Positions 35,823 to 44,607 of a stretch of DNA of 64,000 nucleotides are shown piece after piece. The notes beneath the pieces are model-generated. The model was given only the letters and a program-made list of their open reading frames with translations, did not search any database and was not told the DNA's origin. A program made the translations under genes and the position numbers. The DNA lies in NCBI RefSeq assembly GCF_000974985.2, contig NZ_LAVA02000046.1, forward strand, positions 1-64,000. Direction: 5' to 3'. Source of the DNA: Streptomyces mangrovisoli. Its GTDB lineage: Bacteria; Actinomycetota; Actinomycetes; Streptomycetales; Streptomycetaceae. Each line of letters begins with the position of its first letter. The first letter of the stretch is position 1.

Positions 35823-37643
35823 GTGAGCACAGCTGAGCCGCTGCACGAGTACGTCGAGGGGCTGACGATCACAGGGCTGCTGCGCCGCAACGCGCAGGAC
35901 TTCGCCGAGCTGCCCGCACTGACCACCGGCCCCGGCCCGCACGCGGGCACCCTGAACTGGGCGCAACTGCGCGCCGAGGTCGCGGCCCTGACCCGCGGCC
36001 TGGCCGCGCTCGGCGTGCGCCGCGGGGACCGGGTCCTCGTCGCCATGTCCCGGCGGGCCGAGCACTGGGTCACGGACCTGGCCGTCGCCCACCTCGGCGC
36101 CCTGCCGTGCAGCACGTACGACACGCTGAGCACCGAGCAGATCGGCGCGCTGGCCCGGCACAGCGACGCCCGCGTGGTCGTCGTCGAGGCCGGGGAGCCG
36201 TGGAGCCGCTGGCGGCCGGTGCTCGACCAGCTGCCCCACGTGCGCGTCGTCGTCCTCGACCCGGACACCACCGCCCCGGCGGACGACCCCCGCATCGTCG
36301 CCTACGCGGCCGTACGCAACGCGCTGCCGCCGGACGCCGCCGCGTTCGAGGCGCTCACCGACGCCGTCGTCCCCGACCAGCCGCTGGCCCTGGTGTACAC
36401 CTCGGGCACCACCGGCGACCCCAAGGGAGTGGTGCTCACCCACCGCAACGTGATCCACGAGTGCGCCATGCAGGACCGGCTCTTCCCCCTCCCCGACCAT
36501 CCGGCGACGGTCGCCTACCTGCCGATGGGCCATGTCGCCGAACGGGTCCTCGGGATCTACCTGCCCGTGTACACCGCCGGACACGTCACCCTCTGCCCGG
36601 ACGCCGGCCAGTTGCTGCCCACACTGCTCGCCGTGCGCCCGCAGAGCTTCTTCGGCGTCCCCCGCGTCTGGGAGAAGCTCGCCGCGGGCCTGCTGTCGCA
36701 GATCACGGCGCTCCCGGCGGACCGGGCGGCGGAGGTCGCGCGGGCCCAGCAGACCGCCCTGGCGGTGTACCGCCTGCGCTCCGAAGGCGCCGAGGTCCCG
36801 GCCGAAACGGTCCGCGAACTCGACGCGTCGGACCGGCAGGTGCTGGAGCCGCTGCGCGCCACCGTCGGCCTCGACGGATGCCAGCGCGCCTTCAGCGGCG
36901 CGGCGCCCATCCCCACCGGTGTGCTGGAGTTCCTCGCAAGCGTGGGTCTGCCGGTCTACGAGGTGTGGGGGCTGAGCGAGACGACCGGTGCCGCCACGGT
37001 CAGCACACCGCAGGCGTTCGCCCTGGGCTCGGTCGGGCGGCCCGGCCCCGGTATCGAGGTCAAGGAGGCACAGGACGGCGAGCTCCTGATCCGCGGCCCG
37101 GTCGTCTTCGCCGGGTACCTCCAGGCCGACGGCCGGGTGGAGCCCGCCACGGACGCCGAGGGCTGGCTGGCGACCGGCGACGTCGGCACGGTCGACTCGC
37201 GCGGCATCGTCACCGTCACCGACCGCAAGAAGGAGATGATCATCACCGCCGGCGGAAAGAACATCGCCCCGGCGAAGATCGAGTCCCGGCTGCGCGCCCA
37301 CCCTCTGATCGCCTACGCCGTCGCGGTCGGCGACCGGCGCCGCTACGTCACCGCGCTCCTCGTCCTCGACGAGGAGGCCGCACCGCTGTGGGCGCGCAGC
37401 AACGGCATCGACGCCACCAGCCTCGACGAACTGGCCCGCCACCCGAAGGTGCTGGCCACCCTGGACACCGCCGTCGAGGAGACCAACGCGGTGCTCTCCA
37501 GAGCGGAGCAGGTCAAGCTGTACCGGGTCCTGGCCGGCCCCTGGACCGCGGAATCCGGTGAGCTGACCCCCAAGCTGAGCCTGCGCCGCAGGGCCATCGC
37601 CGAACGGCACGCCGCGACGATCGAGTCGATGTACGACGGCTAG
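35823..37643 (+). CDS. AMP-dependent acyl-CoA ligase (FadD15 type)
   Basis: A 606-residue enzyme from GTG 35823 (GAGAGGGA upstream). LALVYTSGTTGDPKGVVLTH is the AMP-binding loop, SFFGVPRVWEKLAAGLLSQ and YEVWGLSETTGAATVSTP the core, GWLATGDVGTVDSRGIVTVT and DRKKEMIITAGGKNIAPAKI the hinge. It is a paralogue of the ligase at 14326-16140, with the same architecture and near-identical length. It activates carboxylic acids to CoA thioesters. Position next to lcp2 suggests rubber-derived acids as substrates, which is inference. Its stop codon falls inside the first unit of a 29-base tandem repeat, so its C-terminus has been involved in a local duplication. Confidence 0.88.
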   Translation: MSTAEPLHEYVEGLTITGLLRRNAQDFAELPALTTGPGPHAGTLNWAQLRAEVAALTRGLAALGVRRGDRVLVAMSRRAEHWVTDLAVAHLGALPCSTYDTLSTEQIGALARHSDARVVVVEAGEPWSRWRPVLDQLPHVRVVVLDPDTTAPADDPRIVAYAAVRNALPPDAAAFEALTDAVVPDQPLALVYTSGTTGDPKGVVLTHRNVIHECAMQDRLFPLPDHPATVAYLPMGHVAERVLGIYLPVYTAGHVTLCPDAGQLLPTLLAVRPQSFFGVPRVWEKLAAGLLSQITALPADRAAEVARAQQTALAVYRLRSEGAEVPAETVRELDASDRQVLEPLRATVGLDGCQRAFSGAAPIPTGVLEFLASVGLPVYEVWGLSETTGAATVSTPQAFALGSVGRPGPGIEVKEAQDGELLIRGPVVFAGYLQADGRVEPATDAEGWLATGDVGTVDSRGIVTVTDRKKEMIITAGGKNIAPAKIESRLRAHPLIAYAVAVGDRRRYVTALLVLDEEAAPLWARSNGIDATSLDELARHPKVLATLDTAVEETNAVLSRAEQVKLYRVLAGPWTAESGELTPKLSLRRRAIAERHAATIESMYDG

Positions 37644-37743
37644 ACGCACCTTCGCCGGTGTACGACGGCTGGACGCACCCTCGCCGGTGTACGACCGCCA
37701 GGGCGCGGCTTCGCCGACGTACGACGCGTGGGCGCACTCGCCC
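37631..37743. repeat. 29-base tandem repeat covering the end of the ligase gene
   Basis: Four head-to-tail units begin GTACGACGGCTAGACGCACC (37631), GTACGACGGCTGGACGCACC (37660), GTACGACCGCCAGGGCGCGG (37689) and GTACGACGCGTGGGCGCACT (37719); each ends in a TCGCC-type motif. The ligase stop TAG is in unit 1; unit 2 has TGG there. Units decay from first to last. Confidence 0.75.
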
Positions 37744-37772
37744 ACCATGTGCGGCACTTCGGAATGCGCGCA

Positions 37773-37820
37773 CCGTGCGGTGAACGCCCCGTACGGTGAA
37801 CGCGCACCGTACCGTGAACA
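37773..37820. repeat. Three direct repeats upstream of a TetR gene
   Basis: CCGTGCGGTGAACG (37773-37786), CCGTACGGTGAACG (37789-37802) and CCGTACCGTGAACA (37807-37820), spaced 16 and 18 bases. They lie 69-116 bases before the TetR start at 37889, so they may be operators or promoter elements. Each contains a palindromic GTAC-type core. Confidence 0.5.
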
Positions 37821-37888
37821 CCCGCCGGCAGGCGGTACGTCACCGGCACCCCCGTCGGCGGCTGTTCAGCAGAAGAGGAAATGACGGC

Positions 37889-38509
37889 ATGGAAGGTCAG
37901 CGCCAGACGCCCCGGCGCAGGATGGAGCCGGACGCACGGCGCGCCGAGATCCTCAGTGTCGCCCGCCGGCTCTTCGGCGCGAACAGCTACGCCTCGGTGT
38001 CCACGTCCGACATCGCGGCCGAGGCCGGAGTGGCCCGCGCGCTGATCAACCACTACTTCGGGGGCAAACGGCAGCTCTACCTCGAAGTGGTACGGCAGAT
38101 GATGGTCGTGCCTGCCTCCGTCTCCGAGCGACTGCCGCCGACGACACCGGAGGAACGCCTGTCGATATGCGTCGACCGTTGGCTCGAAGTCGTGGAACGC
38201 AACCGGGACATGTGGCTGTCGGCGATCGGCCTGGAATCCCTGGGCAACGACCCCGAGATCGACCGCATCATGCTCGAGGCCGACGAGATCGCCACCGACC
38301 GGATCCTCGAGGCGGCGATGATGACCGACGTCGGCTCGGGGGCCGTCAAGCTCCGGGCGATCATCCGCGCCCACAGCAGCATGCTGAAGGCAGCCTCCCG
38401 CGAGTGGCTGGTGCGGGGCACCCTCAGCCGCAGCGACCTGCACGTCGTCCTCACCCGCACGATATTGCACCTGCTCAACACCGTGTTCCCCGCGCTGCAG
38501 GAGGACTGA
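37889..38509 (+). CDS. TetR-family regulator
   Basis: A 206-residue protein from ATG 37889, with AGAGGAAA upstream. HTH region: EPDARRAEILSVARRLFGAN then SVSTSDIAAEAGVARALINH and YFGGKRQLYLEV. The ligand domain contains ERLSICVDRWLEVVERNRDM and LKAASREWLVRGTLSRSDLH. The LINHYF wording is typical of TetR proteins next to acyl-CoA or lipid enzymes. It follows the ligase on the same strand after 245 bases of repeats, so it probably has its own promoter. It is the fourth TetR in the catabolic island. Confidence 0.88.
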   Translation: MEGQRQTPRRRMEPDARRAEILSVARRLFGANSYASVSTSDIAAEAGVARALINHYFGGKRQLYLEVVRQMMVVPASVSERLPPTTPEERLSICVDRWLEVVERNRDMWLSAIGLESLGNDPEIDRIMLEADEIATDRILEAAMMTDVGSGAVKLRAIIRAHSSMLKAASREWLVRGTLSRSDLHVVLTRTILHLLNTVFPALQED

Positions 38510-38730
38510 GAGGACGGGGGTCAGCGCCGTGCCCGCTCCGGTAAAGGCTCCAACCCGCCCGTACGTCACTTCCCACCTCCACAGGACCTGGGATTGATGG
38601 TCGGCCCCGTGCCGAATCTCCGTCTCGGCGCTGTGCAGGGCGGTGGCCCCCGGCTGCGACTGAAGAGAGGGTTAAGGCTGGTCACGCCGGACATAAAGGG
38701 TGCGACGCGATACTGCGATCGGGGGGCCGC

Positions 38731-39975
38731 ATGGCACAACTCGACGTCCTGCAGCCACAGTTGACCGGAGCGATCTTCCGCGCGTGGGAGCCTCTCGGGA
38801 TCCGCGGTGCGATGTGCGTGCTTCGCCGGCTCCCGCGTCCCCTGCGGCGTGCGGCACGCCTGCTGGTCCGTCTGTGCTACACGCCCTGGACCCCCAAGAC
38901 CAGGTTTCTGTTGATCAGCCTGTGTTCCTCGGTGGCGCTGCTGGGTCTGGCGGACGCCGGTGGAGTGCTGGTGTCGCCGACTGCCGACGGCGCACGGTCG
39001 GCCCTCAGCTACCTCTTCTCCGTGAACGCCGAACCGAGCGCGGTCAGCCTCTCGCTGCTTCAGGATCCTGCCGGCCTGATCATCCTGGCCGTCGTCTTCG
39101 TCACGCCGATGTTCTACTGCCAGCAGGTACGGGCGATCTCCGACTTCGTACCGATGAATGAGCGCAACGGTGGTGCCTCTCAGCTTTCAGGACGCCGGAT
39201 CGAACAGCTCAATCGGCTGACCGCCAGAACCAACAGGGCGTTTGCGGCGCTCGGTCGCAGGGACTTTTCGGCGGTCATCATGGCTACCGTGGCGGTCGGC
39301 ACCGCCCTGCTGTACGTCTTCGTCAACGACCACGGTCTCCTGGAGAGCTGGAACTCGACGACGCTCCCGGACGCGGTCTGGCGGTCCGAGGTGTACGACG
39401 GCTGGTGGGCCAACCGGTACACCCACCCCGAACTGGCGATGGCACTGTGCGTGGCGGGCGCGTACGCCTTCTACTTCCTGGCAAAGCAGCTGGTGATGGG
39501 CGTCGTCTTCACCATCTACCTGAAACGCTCCTCCGAACTCGGCTTCGGCGTCACACCGAACATGGCCTACGACAGTGACGGCTTCCAAGGACTGCGCACC
39601 CTCAGGCAGTTCATGCTGTGGACCTACGGTTCCGCCGTCGCTCACCTGACCGGGCTGCTGGTCCTGTTCGTGGTATGGCTGCCCGCGGCACCGTGGACGC
39701 TCTTCGCAGTGGTGGTGGTGATGGTGGTGGACGCCCTAGTGATCATCTATCCCTCCTCCATCGGCTACCACTCGGCCCTGGACGCGAAGAAGAAGTACGT
39801 CGCTTCGCTGTCCGTGACCGACATGCCTCCGAACGACCGTGACGCGGCGATAGCCCAGGTGTGGTCCGTGTCGGTGCTGCCCGTCGGAACGCGCAAGGCC
39901 ATCACCGCGATCACCGGGTACCTGCTGGTGCCCGCAGTCATCGCATGGCTCCCAGCAGTCGTCCAGAAGCTGTGA
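38731..39975 (+). CDS. Unrecognised polytopic membrane protein
   Basis: A 414-residue protein from ATG 38731 (GGGGGG 4-9 bases upstream). After a basic 45-residue amphipathic start, hydrophobic helices appear at LLISLCSSVALLGLADAGGV, LIILAVVFVTPMFYC, FSAVIMATVAVGTALLYVFV, ELAMALCVAGAYAFYFLA, LTGLLVLFVVWLPAAPWTLF with FAVVVVMVVDALVIIYP, and GYLLVPAVIAWLPAV. A polar loop (SGRRIEQLNRLTARTNRAFA) lies between helices 2 and 3. I do not recognise the family. It stands alone between the TetR at 37889 and a tract of insertion-sequence debris, so context gives no role. Confidence 0.7.
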   Translation: MAQLDVLQPQLTGAIFRAWEPLGIRGAMCVLRRLPRPLRRAARLLVRLCYTPWTPKTRFLLISLCSSVALLGLADAGGVLVSPTADGARSALSYLFSVNAEPSAVSLSLLQDPAGLIILAVVFVTPMFYCQQVRAISDFVPMNERNGGASQLSGRRIEQLNRLTARTNRAFAALGRRDFSAVIMATVAVGTALLYVFVNDHGLLESWNSTTLPDAVWRSEVYDGWWANRYTHPELAMALCVAGAYAFYFLAKQLVMGVVFTIYLKRSSELGFGVTPNMAYDSDGFQGLRTLRQFMLWTYGSAVAHLTGLLVLFVVWLPAAPWTLFAVVVVMVVDALVIIYPSSIGYHSALDAKKKYVASLSVTDMPPNDRDAAIAQVWSVSVLPVGTRKAITAITGYLLVPAVIAWLPAVVQKL

Positions 39976-40069
39976 CGCCTCCCGAGTCTGCGCCACGTTG
40001 ACCTTGCGGCCCGTCCTCCGCCCCAAGGGCATCAGGGGATTTGTCGTGCTGCCCCGATGCTGGAAGGCC

Positions 40070-40200
40070 GAATGGTCCAACGGCTGGATCACGAACACCC
40101 ACCGCAACTGGCGGACTACGAGCGTCTGCCTCCACACGCCGAAGCCCACCTGAACCGGGCATTGATCACCTCCATGCCGCGTCGCCTGGCACGGAGAGGC
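40070..40200 (+). pseudogene. C-terminal relic of an IS5-family transposase
   Basis: One frame reads HPPQLADYERLPPHAEAHLN then RALITSMPRRLARRG, the close of IS5/IS427-type transposases (DYERLP.HAEA....I..M.RRLAR). The catalytic DDE region is gone. Confidence 0.55.
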
Positions 40201-40447
40201 CCCGGCACCGGCTGCTGGGAGACGAAGTCGTAGCCGACTGCGTCAGGTTGGGCCCGGTCGCCCTTGGGCAGGGGCCGGCGCGCACCGCGGTGGTCACGCG
40301 GGAGCTGCGCACGGATCGGGGTGTCCCCGTCGCCAGATCTGCTCTGCTTCGCGGGTAGGGTCCGCGGCATGTACCCGTCGGCCGCGCCTGGCCCTCGATC
40401 CCCACCAACAGCGCGGCGCAACCGTGGGATTCGCTCCTCGCCCTGAC

Positions 40448-40680
40448 AGACGGGGGGTTGGCTACGGCCGGGCAACGGTGGTCTTGCTCTTGGCCGTCGC
40501 CTTCGACGATCTCGGCCTGCATCGGGTGTGGGGTGCGATGTCGCCACTGAACACGGCTTCGGCGCGGACCATGGAGACGACGGGAGTGACCGAGCAAGGC
40601 ACGAATCGTGAGCATGTGCTGAAGGCCGGCCGGTGGCGGGACTCCGTCCCGCACGCGATCCTCGACCGCGAGGTGGAGCT
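40448..40680 (+). pseudogene. C-terminal half of a GNAT acetyltransferase
   Basis: The frame gives RRGVGYGRATVVLLLAVAFD, LGLHRVWGAMSPLNTASART and GTNREHVLKAGRWRDSVPHA, then ILDREV: motif A (acetyl-CoA pyrophosphate loop, here GVGYGR), motif B and the usual RimJ-like end. The N-terminal half is absent, and the frame continues into IS-derived sequence. Confidence 0.6.
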
Positions 40681-40684
40681 GAGC

Positions 40685-40785
40685 CCGGCACCGGCGTCCG
40701 GTCCGGCAGCAACGGCTCGATCCCCGCCCACTGCGCATCAGTCAACGACACAGCCAGACCAACGATCCGATGGTCCAAACGCCCT
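40685..40785 (-). pseudogene. N-terminal relic of an IS5-family transposase
   Basis: On the minus strand VSLTDAQWAGIEPLLPDRTP is the standard N-terminus of IS5-type transposases (LTDAQW..IEPLLP). It breaks off after PVPG at the GNAT relic, suggesting an insertion that was later deleted. Orientation is opposite to the C-terminal relic at 40070. Confidence 0.6.
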
Positions 40786-41120
40786 AGCCGTGAATGGGTG
40801 GCGATGGGACAGTGCCCCGGCGGACCGGACCCGGTGATGAACTCACCTGGGTCGGGCGCGCGCTTGCTCAACCCGCCCGTCGTCCGACGTGCCGCGCGGG
40901 AGCCGGATCGTCCCGTCATCTCGTGGCTCGAAAGCGATGTCGAGCACGGCCCCCACGACCTCACGCGTCGAAGCGTCAGCAGGTGCTCCTGAGTGAAGAC
41001 GACCTCGCCCCTCAGCAGCAGGAACACACCTACAGAGCGTCACAAATCACCGATGGTGACATGACTTGCCACCAGCATCGATGAATTGCAGATCGAACCG
41101 TGTGCCGGGCTGGAAGGACT

Positions 41121-43553
41121 TCAGCTGCGGGAGCGCAGTATCCGGCGCATCCGGTCGGCCTGGTCCAGGAGGTTCGTGCGGACGACCGGGACAGCCTCTG
41201 CCGCAAGGCCCTCCGCTCGTCCCACGAAGGTCAGGTCGATACCGAACAGCGGGAAGAGCCATTTGGTGTAGGTCCTCGCCGGCACGGTTCCACCGTGGTG
41301 GATGGTTGGCACGAGATCGAGGTAGGCCTGCGCATAGGGCCTCAGCACGTCGTCCTGGCCGGCGCTCCAGAACAGTGCCGCAACCGAGTGGACCGAAGCG
41401 ATGGGCACCGCGCGGTCCGTCACCAGCGTCTGCCACACCGCCTTCTTCTCGGCCGCGTCCGGAGTCGCAGCGCTGACCTGGAGCCTGCTGACCCACGCAT
41501 CGGGATCCGGGTCGCGATCGAGCAGGGCCTGAGCCTCGGCCGCGGTCTCGCTTCCGAGCTGAGCCTTGCGCACCAGTGCTCGCCACTGGAGATCGATGTC
41601 CTGCCCGGCCTCGTCCTGGAGCCAAGCCACCTCCTCCACGTCGGTGGCGGTGCGGGCGTAGCCACGCAATGCCGCTTTGCGGTAGGCGCCGATGCCGGAG
41701 AGGCTGCGGCACGCCGCAGCCACTGCTCCCAGCAACTCGTCCCGATCCGAGGCCGGGCTCCATAGATCCGCGGCCTCGAGAGCCAGGTTGAGATACGGCT
41801 CGATCACCGACGCGGACGTCTCGACGGCCAGCACTGCGGTCAGGCACTGCACGGCTTCGGCGGCTGTCGCCTCGCCGTTGATCAGCATGTCCCAGGCCGT
41901 GGTGACGGCGACACCTCGCGCGGTCGCGGTGGGCAGGCGGGCGGCGTTGCGGAAGAACGCGTCCCTGGTCGCGGCGTCAGGTCTCGTCGAGGCGAAGGTC
42001 AGGTCCTCATCGTTGACCAGATACAGGTCGGCTCCTGCGGGCAGGTCGAGCCGGGTCCGTTCGCCCGCCACCTCGACTGCGACGAGTGCCGTCCGCTCAA
42101 GATGATCCCCGCAACCCTTATAGGCGCCGACGGCAAGCACGTGCGGGCGCGGCCGGCCCCCCGGACCCTGCGCGACCAGGGTGAACCCGTCTGCGTCGCG
42201 GTCGAGAGTGAGCCGGTCGGTGCCCGCTGTTTCCAGCCATCCCGTGCGCCACTGGTCCAGGTCACGTCCGCTGGCGTCGGCGACGGCGTCGATCAGATCC
42301 TGCAGCGTGGTGCTGCCCCAGGCATGCGTGGCGAAGTAGCTGCTCAGACCCGCGGAGAACTGTGCCTCACCGACGTACGTCATCAACTGCCGCAGCACGG
42401 ACGCGCCCTTGGGGTAAGTGATGGCGTCGAACGTCGCCGCGGCCTCGGAGACGTCGCGGACCTGCTGGCGGATCGGGTGCGTCGTGGGTCCCTGGTCCAT
42501 GAAATAGGCCTTGAGTTTCTCGCCGGCCAGATGTGCCGTCCAGGCATCGGTGTACGACGTCACGCTCACCGCGGCCCAGTTGCTCGCGAACTCCGCGAAC
42601 GCCTCGTTCAGCCACAGGTCGTCCCACCAGCGCATCGTGACGATGTTGCCGAACCACATGTGCGCGAGCTCGTGCAACAGGTACCGCGAGAAGATGTCCC
42701 ACTCCGCCCTGGTCGGGGTGGTCCTGCGCAGGAACCAGTCCATCCAGGTGACACAGCCGAAGTTCTCCAGCGCGCCAGGGAACTCGGGCGTGAAGACCTG
42801 GTCGTACTTGTGCTGCGGAAACGGCATGCCGAACTTGCCGGCGAAGAACTCGAGCCCCTGGGTGGTCAGGGTGAACAGCTCCTCGGCGTCCCGATCCAGG
42901 ATCGAAGCCAGCGACTGCCGGCAGAAGAGCCCGAGATCATGACCAGCTCCGGTGCGACGCACTTCGTAGTACGGGCCCGCATTGATCACCGTGTTGTACG
43001 CCGCCAGCGGCGGCGTCGGCGGGAAGGTCCAGCGTCGCACCGAGCCGCGGTCTTCGACCTGCGGGTCACCGCTGTTGCTCAACACCCGCCAGCCGCAAGG
43101 AGCGGTCACCGTGAACGCCCACTCCGCCTTGAGATCCGGCTGATCGAAGCAGGCCAACACATACCGGGCGCAGTCGGGACTGAAGTCGGTGAACACGTAG
43201 GCCTCACCGTCGGCGGGATCGACCGCCTTGTGCACGCCCTGGCCATCGGCCGAGCACTCCGTCACCGAGACCACCGTGAGGACGTTGCGCTCGGCAAGAC
43301 CGCTCAGCGCGATCCGGTCCTCAGCGGCCGGCCGCAACACGACCCCGTTGAGCGTGGCGCTCTCTACCGTCGCCGCACAATCGACAAAGGTCTCGGCCCC
43401 GGGCCGGCGACACGCAAAGGTGACCGTCGACACGCACCGGACCCGCGAGCCGGCCAGCAGATCCGAAAGGTCCACGGCAACGTCATACCGCTCGACCAGC
43501 AGCAGACTCGCCCGCCCCTCGGCCTCAGTCCGGGACAGACTCCTGACGCTCAT
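41121..43553 (-). CDS. pepN: Aminopeptidase N (M1 zinc metallopeptidase)
   Basis: The enzyme has 810 residues from ATG 43553 (GAGGGG 5-10 bases upstream; a GTG at 43559 is less well placed). Glu-binding exopeptidase motif PGALENFGCVTW (a variant of GAMEN) starts at residue 259. The zinc site is HELAHMWF with His294 and His298, plus Glu317 in WLNEAFAEF: exactly HExxH-x18-E. The C-terminal 350 residues are the helical ERAP1-like domain. It is a cytoplasmic enzyme that removes N-terminal residues from peptides. It lies between the IS graveyard and an orphan CRISPR-like repeat, with no operon partner. Confidence 0.93.
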   Translation of the reverse strand: MSVRSLSRTEAEGRASLLLVERYDVAVDLSDLLAGSRVRCVSTVTFACRRPGAETFVDCAATVESATLNGVVLRPAAEDRIALSGLAERNVLTVVSVTECSADGQGVHKAVDPADGEAYVFTDFSPDCARYVLACFDQPDLKAEWAFTVTAPCGWRVLSNSGDPQVEDRGSVRRWTFPPTPPLAAYNTVINAGPYYEVRRTGAGHDLGLFCRQSLASILDRDAEELFTLTTQGLEFFAGKFGMPFPQHKYDQVFTPEFPGALENFGCVTWMDWFLRRTTPTRAEWDIFSRYLLHELAHMWFGNIVTMRWWDDLWLNEAFAEFASNWAAVSVTSYTDAWTAHLAGEKLKAYFMDQGPTTHPIRQQVRDVSEAAATFDAITYPKGASVLRQLMTYVGEAQFSAGLSSYFATHAWGSTTLQDLIDAVADASGRDLDQWRTGWLETAGTDRLTLDRDADGFTLVAQGPGGRPRPHVLAVGAYKGCGDHLERTALVAVEVAGERTRLDLPAGADLYLVNDEDLTFASTRPDAATRDAFFRNAARLPTATARGVAVTTAWDMLINGEATAAEAVQCLTAVLAVETSASVIEPYLNLALEAADLWSPASDRDELLGAVAAACRSLSGIGAYRKAALRGYARTATDVEEVAWLQDEAGQDIDLQWRALVRKAQLGSETAAEAQALLDRDPDPDAWVSRLQVSAATPDAAEKKAVWQTLVTDRAVPIASVHSVAALFWSAGQDDVLRPYAQAYLDLVPTIHHGGTVPARTYTKWLFPLFGIDLTFVGRAEGLAAEAVPVVRTNLLDQADRMRRILRSRS

Positions 43554-43634
43554 CCCCACCCCTCACGAAAAGTCGATCATTCCCGGCGAACCACCCGCCC
43601 AGCAGAAGGCTGCGGCACCACCCACAGAAACTTC

Positions 43635-43724
43635 GGAACCACCCCCGCGGGCGCGGGGAACAGAGCAGCTGGTCCTGAGTGATCGTCATCCGGCAGGAGA
43701 CAACCCCGAAGCCTCGGGAGGAGG
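43635..43724 (+). CRISPR. Orphan type I-E-like CRISPR repeat, with a possible degenerate second repeat
   Basis: A 29-base unit at 43635-43663 begins GGAACCACCCCCGCGGGCGC and ends GGGGAACAG. It closely fits Streptomyces type I-E repeats, with the CCCCGCG/CGCGGGG hairpin. Exactly 32 bases later (the I-E spacer length), 43696-43724 matches it at 17 of 29 positions and keeps a hairpin (CCGA/TCGG). No cas genes and no further units are seen, so this is a relic at best. Confidence 0.4.
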
Positions 43725-43868
43725 CTGAAGCAACACCCTCCCCGTCAACAACTGGTCGAAAGCGACGGTCTCCTCCCCCAAATAACTGATCGCCTGTCAC
43801 ACTACTGACCGCCCTGCGCAACAACCCGTACCACCGCGGATCTCGCCCCACCCATCCAGGAGTTGCGC

Positions 43869-44354
43869 ATGTGGTCCACGATCGTCGCTGTCCTCGGCAC
43901 CCTCGCCGGCGTGGCACTGGCCGGATACGCCCAACGGTCAAGCGATCGGCAGGCCCGCGACCAGGCACACCGCCAAGAGGTGACGCGCGCTGTCGCTGAT
44001 CTGTTGGAGGCAATCGTCCGCCACCGGGAAGTGCACTGGCTGTTCGTCGAATCTCAACGCGCCGGCGCCCCCGAGTCAGCGCACGAGCGCACCGCTCGGG
44101 CCACCACCCGCAGCGCGGCAACGGTCGCGCGTGACCGAGTCGGACTGCTCGTCGTCTCCGAGCCTGCACTGCTCGGCGCTATTGAGACCGCGTGGCGGAC
44201 AGCCACAGATCTGCCCGACATAGCCCTGGGCCAGGCAACCGACGGCCGATTCTCACACGAAGTGGAAACAGCCCTGGAAGCCGCCAGGGAACGATGCCGC
44301 GCCGCCCACACAGCGCTCCACATCGCGGGCTCAGCCTACATACACGCACGCTGA
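43869..44354 (+). CDS. KilB-like small membrane-anchored protein
   Basis: A 161-residue protein from ATG 43869 (AGGAG 6 bases upstream). One N-terminal helix, MWSTIVAVLGTLAGVALAGY, is followed by a charged helical domain (SSDRQARDQAHRQEVTRAVA, SAATVARDRVGLLVVSEPAL). The start and layout match Streptomyces proteins annotated as KilB, originally from conjugative plasmids, though chromosomal homologues are common and of unknown role. It is flanked on both sides by orphan CRISPR-like repeats (43635 and 44443). No tra, rep or integrase genes accompany it. Confidence 0.55.
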   Translation: MWSTIVAVLGTLAGVALAGYAQRSSDRQARDQAHRQEVTRAVADLLEAIVRHREVHWLFVESQRAGAPESAHERTARATTRSAATVARDRVGLLVVSEPALLGAIETAWRTATDLPDIALGQATDGRFSHEVETALEAARERCRAAHTALHIAGSAYIHAR

Positions 44355-44442
44355 CAAAAAGCCCCTATCGGCATGAACACCGCTACCTCACCCTGCACCT
44401 GAAGCAAGTGCGGTGCCGGTGCCCCCTCGACGCGATCTGCGG

Positions 44443-44470
44443 GGCACCATCCCCGCGCGCGGGGAACAAC
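44443..44470 (+). CRISPR. Second orphan CRISPR-like repeat
   Basis: A 28-base unit, GGCACCATCCCCGCGCGCGG then GGAACAAC, differs from the repeat at 43635 by one deletion and a few substitutions and has the same orientation. It is a solitary copy; no repeat follows at 61-base spacing. Confidence 0.35.
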
Positions 44471-44607
44471 AGCAGGGAACGACGCCGGAATCATCCATCC
44501 CTGCGTAACTCCGGACGCAGATACTCCGCGCCGGAAATGGGCATCCACTGTTACGGGCGTGTACAGCGATGCCGGGGGGCATCGGATGTCGATCCGGGGG
44601 AGGTTCG

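Larger units (their letters stand above)
39976..41120. other. Insertion-sequence and pseudogene graveyard
   Basis: No intact gene. Separate relics of an IS5-type transposase (both ends, in opposite orientation) and of a GNAT acetyltransferase are listed individually. The last 300 bases before pepN (40800-41120) contain nothing I recognise. Confidence 0.6.
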
